From NCBI RefSeq assembly GCF_900499005.1, contig NZ_LS991316.1:140579-204578 (forward strand): DNA of 64,000 nucleotides. The letters are read 5' to 3'. The position numbers were made by a program, and so were the translations under genes. The stretch comes from Actinomyces culturomici (GTDB lineage Bacteria > Actinomycetota > Actinomycetes > Actinomycetales > Actinomycetaceae). Below the pieces are notes generated by a model. That model was not told the origin of the DNA and did not search any database. It was given only the letters and a program-made list of their open reading frames with translations. Shown in pieces: positions 13,607 to 20,838 of the stretch. Within the stretch, counting starts at the first letter, position 1. Each line of letters begins with the position of its first letter.

Positions 13607-13632
13607 TAGAGTGACACCTAGCCAAAGGCTAG
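13607..13632 (+). promoter_or_regulatory. Putative tuf -10 box and leader stem-loop
   Basis: TAGAGT (13607-13612) fits an actinobacterial -10 box, but no clear -35 is seen. CTAGCC AAA GGCTAG (13618-13632) directly after it forms a small perfect stem-loop at the predicted 5' end of the tuf transcript. Confidence 0.35.
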
Positions 13633-13661
13633 AAAAACTACCCGAGTCCAGGAGGACACCA

Positions 13662-14849
13662 GTGGCGAAGGCCAAGTTCGAGCGCAGCAAGCCGCACGTC
13701 AACATCGGCACGATCGGTCACGTTGACCACGGCAAGACCACGCTCACCGCAGCGATCACCAAGGTCCTGCACGACAAGTACCCGGAGCTGAACGAGTTCA
13801 CGCCGTTCGACCAGGTCGACAACGCTCCTGAGGAGCGCGAGCGCGGCATCACGATCAACGTCTCCCACGTCGAGTACCAGACCGAGGCCCGTCACTACGC
13901 CCACGTCGACGCCCCCGGCCACGCGGACTACGTGAAGAACATGATCACCGGTGCGGCCCAGATGGACGGCGCGATCCTCGTCGTCGCGGCCACCGACGGC
14001 CCGATGGCGCAGACCCGCGAGCACGTTCTTCTCGCCCGCCAGGTCGGCGTTCCGACGATCCTCGTCGCCCTCAACAAGGCCGACATGGTCGACGATGAGG
14101 AGATGCTCGAGCTCGTCGAGGAGGAGTGCCGCGATCTTCTCGAGTCGCAGGGCTTCGACCGCGACGCCCCGATCATCCAGGTCTCCGCTCTCAAGGCCCT
14201 CGAGGGCGACCCGGAGTGGGTTGCCAAGGTCGAGGAGCTCATGGAGAAGGTCGACACCTACGTGCCGACCCCCGAGCGCGACATGGACAAGCCCTTCCTC
14301 ATGCCGATCGAGGACGTCTTCACGATCACCGGTCGTGGCACCGTCGTCACCGGTCGCGTCGAGCGCGGCAAGCTCCCGATCAACTCCGAGGTCGAGATCC
14401 TCGGCATCCGCGAGCCCCAGAAGACCACGGTCACGGGCATCGAGATGTTCCACAAGTCGATGGACGAGGCCTGGGCCGGCGAGAACTGCGGCCTCCTCCT
14501 CCGCGGCACCAAGCGCGACGAGGTCGAGCGCGGCCAGGTCGTGGCCATCCCCGGCTCGATCACGCCTCACACGAACTTCAAGGGCCAGGTCTACATCCTC
14601 AAGAAGGAGGAGGGCGGCCGTCACAACCCGTTCTTCTCGAACTACCGCCCGCAGTTCTACTTCCGCACCACGGACGTGACCGGCGTCATCACCCTCCCCG
14701 AGGGCACCGACATGGTCATGCCGGGCGACACCACCGAGATCACCGTCGAGCTCATCCAGCCGATCGCCATGGAGCCGGGCCTCGGCTTCGCGATCCGCGA
14801 GGGCGGCCGCACGGTCGGTTCCGGCCGCGTCACCGAGATCATCAAGTGA
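13662..14849 (+). CDS. tuf: Elongation factor Tu
   Basis: This is the 395-residue factor that delivers aminoacyl-tRNA to the ribosome. GTG 13662 is chosen because AGGAGG lies about 7 nt upstream and the product starts with the family sequence [15 protein letters not shown]-boxes are [16 protein letters not shown] and NKADMVDD. The effector segment [12 protein letters not shown] is intact. A strong terminator follows, closing the str block. Confidence 0.98.
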   Translation: MAKAKFERSKPHVNIGTIGHVDHGKTTLTAAITKVLHDKYPELNEFTPFDQVDNAPEERERGITINVSHVEYQTEARHYAHVDAPGHADYVKNMITGAAQMDGAILVVAATDGPMAQTREHVLLARQVGVPTILVALNKADMVDDEEMLELVEEECRDLLESQGFDRDAPIIQVSALKALEGDPEWVAKVEELMEKVDTYVPTPERDMDKPFLMPIEDVFTITGRGTVVTGRVERGKLPINSEVEILGIREPQKTTVTGIEMFHKSMDEAWAGENCGLLLRGTKRDEVERGQVVAIPGSITPHTNFKGQVYILKKEEGGRHNPFFSNYRPQFYFRTTDVTGVITLPEGTDMVMPGDTTEITVELIQPIAMEPGLGFAIREGGRTVGSGRVTEIIK

Positions 14850-14918
14850 TCCCTTCCGGCCGACTGAACCGCTCGCGGATCGGTCGGACCGGATGATCGC
14901 CTGAGGTCAAGCGACCTG

Positions 14919-14966
14919 AGAGGGCCGCCATCCCCGAAAAGGGGGTGGCGGCCCTCTTCGTTCTTC
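14919..14966 (+). terminator. tuf terminator
   Basis: A 17-bp stem with one G-T pair (14919-14935 with 14941-14957) closes the loop GAAAA. It is followed by TCGTTCTT, a partial U-tract. A smaller hairpin (AGGTC/GACCT, about 14904-14917) precedes it. Confidence 0.9.
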
Positions 14967-15031
14967 CGGGTACGCATATCGTGGATCGTTGTGTGCGGGG
15001 CGTATGGCCTCAAGTCCAGGAGACTCGCCGC

Positions 15032-15061
15032 TTGTGTCGAGCGTGCTCATTCTGCGACAAT
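15032..15061 (+). promoter_or_regulatory. Putative leaderless promoter of the CnaB adhesin
   Basis: TTGTGT (15032-15037), an 18-nt spacer and GACAAT (15056-15061) end 6 nt before the GTG at 15068. This would place the transcript start at or beside the start codon and explains why that codon lacks a ribosome-binding site. Confidence 0.4.
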
Positions 15062-15067
15062 TACCGA

Positions 15068-18000
15068 GTGATCTCTGTCAGTCTTGCACGGCGCGGTTTC
15101 GTGCCATCGGTTGTGGCTCTACTTCTATCTCTGAGTTTGCTCCTGTCGGGAGCGCTTTCGACTGCCGCAGTCGCCGCAGGCGGACTCAAACTCGACCTAT
15201 TCTTGGGAACTTACGATGGGCTCAAGGCCTATGCGAGCGGTGACCCGAATCCAACGCAGAAGTTGGACTACTGGTCTGGTGAGTCAGTCCCGGCGGTCGC
15301 CCAGATCGCGGCATCGGGAGAGGACTCGGCCACCGCGCAAGACGTCGCACTCACCCTCACGGTTCCCAAGGTGCGCGACGCGGAGGGCAAGCTACTGATT
15401 TCGACCCCGGCGTTCGTGGATTCCGAGCTTGCTGTGCAGGCCGGGGGCGGCACGGCCCGCTCGGAAACAGAGGATGCGTGGATCCTGACGTACACGTTCC
15501 CGAGCATGAAGGGCGGTCAGTTCAGCCAGCTGCCCTTCAATTTCTCCTTCCTTGATGGCATCACGCCGAATGGGACAACTGTAACGCCGACGATCGAGCT
15601 GAAGGTCGGCGAGGTCACGACAGATACGAAGTCGATCACGTTTACCGCGAAGTCGAGTGACGCCAATCAGGTCCGCCAGCTCTTCCGCGCCATGGGGGAA
15701 TACCTTCAGGACAACAACGTGGATGTCCTTGATGAGAACAATCAGAAGATTGGGGTCACCAAGTTTTACAGTGAGACTCAGACCGACCACACGCCAGCGG
15801 CGGGTCTCACCACGTACTTCGGCGTGTGCACGCACTCATCAAAGGCCGCGTCAACGGACGCAAATCATGGCAATTACCAGTACCATACGATGACGTACGA
15901 TGTCACCCTCCCCGAGGGGGCTGACGTCAGTGCAACGCTACCTGTGGGAGCGACGCTCAACCAAGGGTGGGCGTGGGTGGATGACACGCATCGGGTCATA
16001 CGCCTTATTCGCTCGTACGATAGTAACTGGTGGGTGTGCGAGAAGAATAATGATCATTGGGACTACGAGCTGATCTATAGGAACGCACCCACCGTCGACG
16101 CTGATGGCAGTGCTCATCGTTACACACCTGTCGTTCATGCCACGGCCGACATGGGACTGGCGACGGAGAAGGACGCCGGTACCGCGCAGCTGAGCCACAT
16201 CTTCGTCGAACAGGTCGTCCCCTTCAACGGGACATCCAGCGTTCTTCAAAGTAAGGCGCTTTTTGGGCATAGCTACGAGAACTGGCACTACGACAATGCC
16301 TCAGACGGCCATCTGACGATTGATGGCGACACTATCGACTACACTTGGGGCGGCAGGTTGCTCACGCGGATGTCCAAGGTGACGGGTGTCGCGCCCGGAG
16401 TCATGGCCTCCGATGAGTATCCTGAAGATCTCCCGGGCTTTCGCTGGGCACTCGACGTCCGCCAGTCCAATAATGGTACCGGCTACGCGGATAAGACCGG
16501 AGGAACGCACCACTTCGTCCACGAGGTCGTCGACACGGACCTCGACCCGCGTCTGTATTACCAGCAGTTCGATTTCTTTAGCACGCGTCAAGATGCTAGG
16601 AATATCTTGTATTGCGGCGAATCCGCGCTGACCGTGGATGAAATCAAAGCCCGGATCAATGCCACCAGCAACCACCTCTACGGCGTCAAACGGGACGGCA
16701 CCGAGGTGGAGATCGCAAAGGACCTCGACTACGGCGACCGCGTCGCGATCAATGACACCGCCCGCGAGTACGCCAAGCTCCGACTGGTCTTCGATACCCC
16801 GCTCGAACTGGACAACTATCGCGCCTTTTTCTACGTCAGGGCGTTCCCAACGGATGCGGAGCTGGCGAAGTGGAACAGCGGCTACTACACCGAGAAGCAA
16901 CTGTACGCGAATGACATGTCGTCGACCGTCACACAGGGGAGCGCCGACGGTCAGGTCGTGCAGTCCCTGAAAGACGGCGCCGAAATGTGGGACAGTCAGA
17001 AGTCGGACAACAACGCCGTCGTGTGGCCGCTCACGCCCAAAGTCGGCACTACGCTTAGGACGCCTGCGCGTGCGGACGTCAATCCGCCCAGCAACGGGGA
17101 CCCCGATTGGTGGAGCGGCCCGTGGTGGACGACGGATGATGGAGAGGCGACGTATTCGCGCTGCAACGGCGTGGCAGCCGACAACCTCACCCCGAAGACA
17201 TGCTCTCGACTGAAGAATCTTCAGATTTCCAGTTATCCGAAGCCAGACTGGGGAAGCGTGACGCGCACTCTGAAGAATGTTCGCCAAGTCCTTCTCCTTC
17301 CCCCCGGAGTCAACTACGTCCGCACTGACAGCACCCAGATCGCGCGCGATCTGGACGCGACCGCGCGAACACCGAAGATCGTGAAGGATTACAAGGGCAC
17401 GGGTCGGACGGCGCTCATCTACTCCTACGGCGACATCGACTACACGCAGCCCGACTACGGGCTCGCGAACAGCGTGGCGACCTTCGTCACCGTCGATATG
17501 ACCCTCTATGCGAACTTCGGTGTCAACACCTTCGACGCATACACGGTGTGGGACGGACCAGAGTCCGTTCAACCGACGGCCGACACGGCTCTCATCGATT
17601 CCCGTGATTTCGATGACGACGGTGCGACCGATGACAAGGTATCGCACACGACGTACGGAGTACGGCTCATCGCGCCGTCGGAGATCATCGGCAAGATGGA
17701 GACCTCTCTCAACGGAGAATCGGACTGGACGCTGTCGGCGCCGGCACAGGATCTGGGTTCGCCCGTTTACTACCGGCTGAGCGTCATGAACAACTCGTTG
17801 ACGCCAACTTCGACGGTGAGCTTGCTCTCCGTCCTGCCCAGTACGACAGACCACAAGATCGTTTCCGACAGGGACGGCACATATGCTCACCGCGACTGGG
17901 AGTCGACGGCGACCGACGGCGAGACGGCGCTGAGCGGACATTCCTCCGCGTTCCGCACGCCGCTGACAGGTCCTGCCTCTAAGGTCCTCGTCGAAAGCGG

Positions 18001-20686
18001 GACGGTCACGAAAGACGCTTCCGACCGGGTGACTGTTCTGTATTCGGTGACAGAGCAGGGGACTGACCTTGCTTCGGTCGTCAATGCTCAGTGGTACACC
18101 GCTGAGGAGATCCCCGAGCACGGAGGATGGACTGCGGTGACCGCGGTGAAGGCGGACCTGAAGCCGGGGGAGGCGCTCGACTCCAAGGAGACGCTGCGGG
18201 TCATCCTGCCGGCTCGGATTCCGGTCCAACCTGCGACCACGCTCAACTCGAACTTCAAGGACGGAAAGTTGGCTGTGGCCTCCGTCGCCCTCGCGGGTTC
18301 AGGCGCCTCATATCTGGAGGCGAACGAGGTCACCGTCTCGACGGATCGCTACAGTGCGCGCGGTGCCGTGTTCCGTGACCTCAACGCGAACGGCGTGAAG
18401 GACGCTGGCGAGCGCTTCCTCCCGGACCAGTCCTGGACCTTGGTCAAGGACGACGGTTCCGAGGCGTCCAATCCCGGACGCGAAGCCAAGGAAGCGCCGA
18501 ACACGACCGTTGACGTCGCCGCGCCGGTGACTATCGTCGGATCACACACCTCCACAGACCCGACCCTGCAACTCGCCGATCCGGAACTGTCTTCATCGCC
18601 GGTGTACCCGCGTGGCAGCTATGCCCTCGCGTTCACCAAGCCCGACGCGATGAGCTGGTCGCCGAAGCCGACCTCACCGGGTGACGCAACGGTCGTCAAC
18701 TCGGCGGACGAGAACGGACGCACGGACCTCTTCGATCTCAACCCCGTGACCCGCACGGCAACGAGATACGCCGGAGTTGTTGGCACGCGTGATCTTGAGA
18801 TCACGAAGACAGCACAAGACACAGGGCAGGCCCAAGAGGGCGTCGCCTTCACTCTGACATTCAAAGACTGGTTGGATTCAGAGGCGCCGACGCAGACCGT
18901 TAACCCGGCTCAGACACAGTGGACGGGAACAACCGACGCGAACGGCGCGCTCACATTCGCAAACCTGCCGTACGGCACGTACACCCTCCACGAAGGCGAA
19001 CCGCTCACGGGCTATGCGCGGGTGGCGGATCAGACCGTCACTATTGACGCGGAGGGAGCCACCATTACCGGAGGCGTTGTTTCTCCCATCGCACTTGCCA
19101 TTGCCGATCCTCGCGCCGAGGGGACGGTGACGGTGAAGAAGACCGACGACTACCAGCAGTCGCTCGCAGGAGTCGTTTTCGGCCTCTTCCCCGTTGACGC
19201 GAACGGTACTACCGCATCGACTCCGGCGTTCAACGCAACAACAGGTGACGATGGTCGAGTCCAGTTCACCAACGTTCCGTGGGCGAAGTACGTCCTTCGG
19301 GAGCTTTCCGGAAAGGATGGATACGTCAAGGCCGAAGGCGATCTCAAGACGTTCGAGCTTGGAGGCCCCAGCTTTGACGCCGGTACGGTCGTCAACAAAC
19401 GGATCGACGGTACGGTGTCGGTAAAGAAGGTCGACGAAACCGGTGATGCTCTCGCAGGGGCGACCTTCGGTCTGTTCCCGGTTGATACGTCCGGCGTCGC
19501 TGCGTCGGTGCCGGTCATGAGTGCCACAAGCGGATCCGATGGGGTCGCGACCTTCACGAACGTCCACTGGGGCGTATATCAGGTCAAGGAGACGTCCGCG
19601 CCGGAAGGCTACACGCTGTCTGATACGGCGCTGACCGTGACGGTTGACGCCCAACACCTGACGGTCGCAGCGGGTACCGTCACCGACCGACCGATCACAG
19701 GCAAGGTCATCCTCACCAAGACCTCAGACGACGGCACGCCACTTGCAGACGTCGAGTTCGCCCTCTACCCGGTGACCAAGGGACCCGACGGTTCAACGAC
19801 GGTCGCAGACGTTCCCGCGATGCGGGCTCTGTCCGACGCCAACGGCCTTGTCTCCTTTGATTCCGTGCGCTACGGAATGTACGAACTACGTGAGACAAAG
19901 GGCCTGCCCGGGTACCTGACGATGGAAAAGCCTCTTGGCGTCGTCGTCACCGCAGATGGAGCGACGATTGACCTCGGCCAGGTTGTCAACACCGCCGAGC
20001 GTGGTGCGATCCGGCTTCTCAAGACCGATGCGAAGACTGGCGATCCGCTTGCGGGTGCGACCTTCGCGATCTATCGAGTCGAAGAGGACGGAACCGTGGC
20101 CGAAGAACCGAACGATACGCAGGTCAGCGGTGCAGACGGCATCGTCTCGTTTGAAAACCTCACCGTCGGCGATTATGAAATCCGTGAAACGAACGCACCC
20201 ACCGGCTGGCTGGTATCCACCGACACCATCTCGGCAAAGGTCAGTGCAGACGGGCAAGTCGTTGACGCGGGGCGCGTGAACAACGAACGTATTCGCGCTG
20301 ACATCATCGCCCATAAGGTCGATTCTCAAACGCACGCGGGTCTCGCCGGAGCAACGTTTGCTCTTGAACGTGAAGGTCAGCAGATCGCGACGGCGACCTC
20401 CGACGCCGACGGACTCGTTACCTTCAAAGACGTCGAATACGGAACCTACACGATTCGCGAGGAGCGAGCGCCTCGCGGATACGCACTCTCTGAAACCCGA
20501 CTCACGGCTGTGGTCTCGCAAAACGGCGTGTTTGTCGATGCGGGGACGATTGAGAATCAGTTCGTCGTCGACCAGTCCGCCTTGGCGCGAACCGGAATGG
20601 ACGCCGAAGTTGTGAGATTGGCAGGTCTTGTGGGCGCGATCGGAGTAGGTATTCTGCTCGGTGTCAGACGCAGGCGAGTTTCGTAA
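15068..20686 (+). CDS. Large SpaA/CnaB-domain cell-wall-anchored surface protein
   Basis: This is a 1872-residue secreted protein. Residues 1-38 form a signal peptide (LARRGF, a leucine-rich core, then STAAVAA). Residues 40 to about 1090 are a large unrecognised adhesin-like region. About 1097-1235 resembles an SdrD-B domain (FRDLNANGVKDAGE). From about 1240 to 1835 there are six SpaA/CnaB-type domains, each with a K-x-D/T start, a GxTF-type core and a Y-x-[LIV]-x-E strand of the kind that forms Lys-Asn isopeptide bonds. The sortase signal LARTG is at 1839-1843, followed by a hydrophobic helix and RRRR. No pilin YPK motif or adjacent sortase gene is seen, so it is more likely a surface adhesin than a pilus shaft. 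GTG 15068 is preferred. TTG 15032 follows AGGAGA at 8 nt but would put odd cysteines before the signal peptide. Confidence 0.85.
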   Translation: MISVSLARRGFVPSVVALLLSLSLLLSGALSTAAVAAGGLKLDLFLGTYDGLKAYASGDPNPTQKLDYWSGESVPAVAQIAASGEDSATAQDVALTLTVPKVRDAEGKLLISTPAFVDSELAVQAGGGTARSETEDAWILTYTFPSMKGGQFSQLPFNFSFLDGITPNGTTVTPTIELKVGEVTTDTKSITFTAKSSDANQVRQLFRAMGEYLQDNNVDVLDENNQKIGVTKFYSETQTDHTPAAGLTTYFGVCTHSSKAASTDANHGNYQYHTMTYDVTLPEGADVSATLPVGATLNQGWAWVDDTHRVIRLIRSYDSNWWVCEKNNDHWDYELIYRNAPTVDADGSAHRYTPVVHATADMGLATEKDAGTAQLSHIFVEQVVPFNGTSSVLQSKALFGHSYENWHYDNASDGHLTIDGDTIDYTWGGRLLTRMSKVTGVAPGVMASDEYPEDLPGFRWALDVRQSNNGTGYADKTGGTHHFVHEVVDTDLDPRLYYQQFDFFSTRQDARNILYCGESALTVDEIKARINATSNHLYGVKRDGTEVEIAKDLDYGDRVAINDTAREYAKLRLVFDTPLELDNYRAFFYVRAFPTDAELAKWNSGYYTEKQLYANDMSSTVTQGSADGQVVQSLKDGAEMWDSQKSDNNAVVWPLTPKVGTTLRTPARADVNPPSNGDPDWWSGPWWTTDDGEATYSRCNGVAADNLTPKTCSRLKNLQISSYPKPDWGSVTRTLKNVRQVLLLPPGVNYVRTDSTQIARDLDATARTPKIVKDYKGTGRTALIYSYGDIDYTQPDYGLANSVATFVTVDMTLYANFGVNTFDAYTVWDGPESVQPTADTALIDSRDFDDDGATDDKVSHTTYGVRLIAPSEIIGKMETSLNGESDWTLSAPAQDLGSPVYYRLSVMNNSLTPTSTVSLLSVLPSTTDHKIVSDRDGTYAHRDWESTATDGETALSGHSSAFRTPLTGPASKVLVESGTVTKDASDRVTVLYSVTEQGTDLASVVNAQWYTAEEIPEHGGWTAVTAVKADLKPGEALDSKETLRVILPARIPVQPATTLNSNFKDGKLAVASVALAGSGASYLEANEVTVSTDRYSARGAVFRDLNANGVKDAGERFLPDQSWTLVKDDGSEASNPGREAKEAPNTTVDVAAPVTIVGSHTSTDPTLQLADPELSSSPVYPRGSYALAFTKPDAMSWSPKPTSPGDATVVNSADENGRTDLFDLNPVTRTATRYAGVVGTRDLEITKTAQDTGQAQEGVAFTLTFKDWLDSEAPTQTVNPAQTQWTGTTDANGALTFANLPYGTYTLHEGEPLTGYARVADQTVTIDAEGATITGGVVSPIALAIADPRAEGTVTVKKTDDYQQSLAGVVFGLFPVDANGTTASTPAFNATTGDDGRVQFTNVPWAKYVLRELSGKDGYVKAEGDLKTFELGGPSFDAGTVVNKRIDGTVSVKKVDETGDALAGATFGLFPVDTSGVAASVPVMSATSGSDGVATFTNVHWGVYQVKETSAPEGYTLSDTALTVTVDAQHLTVAAGTVTDRPITGKVILTKTSDDGTPLADVEFALYPVTKGPDGSTTVADVPAMRALSDANGLVSFDSVRYGMYELRETKGLPGYLTMEKPLGVVVTADGATIDLGQVVNTAERGAIRLLKTDAKTGDPLAGATFAIYRVEEDGTVAEEPNDTQVSGADGIVSFENLTVGDYEIRETNAPTGWLVSTDTISAKVSADGQVVDAGRVNNERIRADIIAHKVDSQTHAGLAGATFALEREGQQIATATSDADGLVTFKDVEYGTYTIREERAPRGYALSETRLTAVVSQNGVFVDAGTIENQFVVDQSALARTGMDAEVVRLAGLVGAIGVGILLGVRRRRVS

Positions 20687-20693
20687 TCACCGC

Positions 20694-20739
20694 TCGGAGG
20701 GCATGCGGAGTACCCAGCACGGTGGCGCGTGCCCTCCGA
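20694..20739 (+). terminator. Terminator between the two surface-protein genes
   Basis: TCGGAGGGCATGCG (20694-20707) pairs with CGCGTGCCCTCCGA (20726-20739) with one G-T pair and an 18-nt loop. The two surface-protein genes are therefore probably separate transcripts. A TACAGT at 20752-20757 is a possible -10 box for the second. Confidence 0.65.
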
Positions 20740-20838
20740 CACAGTCATCAATACAGTGCGGGAAGCCCTTGGGCGTGCTTTCGCCGAGTAGCGCAATCCG
20801 CCAGCCATAGACCGCAGGAACATCAACGAGGAGAAATC

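Noticed and set aside
15032-15067. TTG 15032 as the start of the CnaB protein
   Set aside because: AGGAGA lies upstream at a good distance, but the added residues contain two cysteines before the signal peptide, and the TTG is better read as part of a -35 box for a leaderless GTG start.
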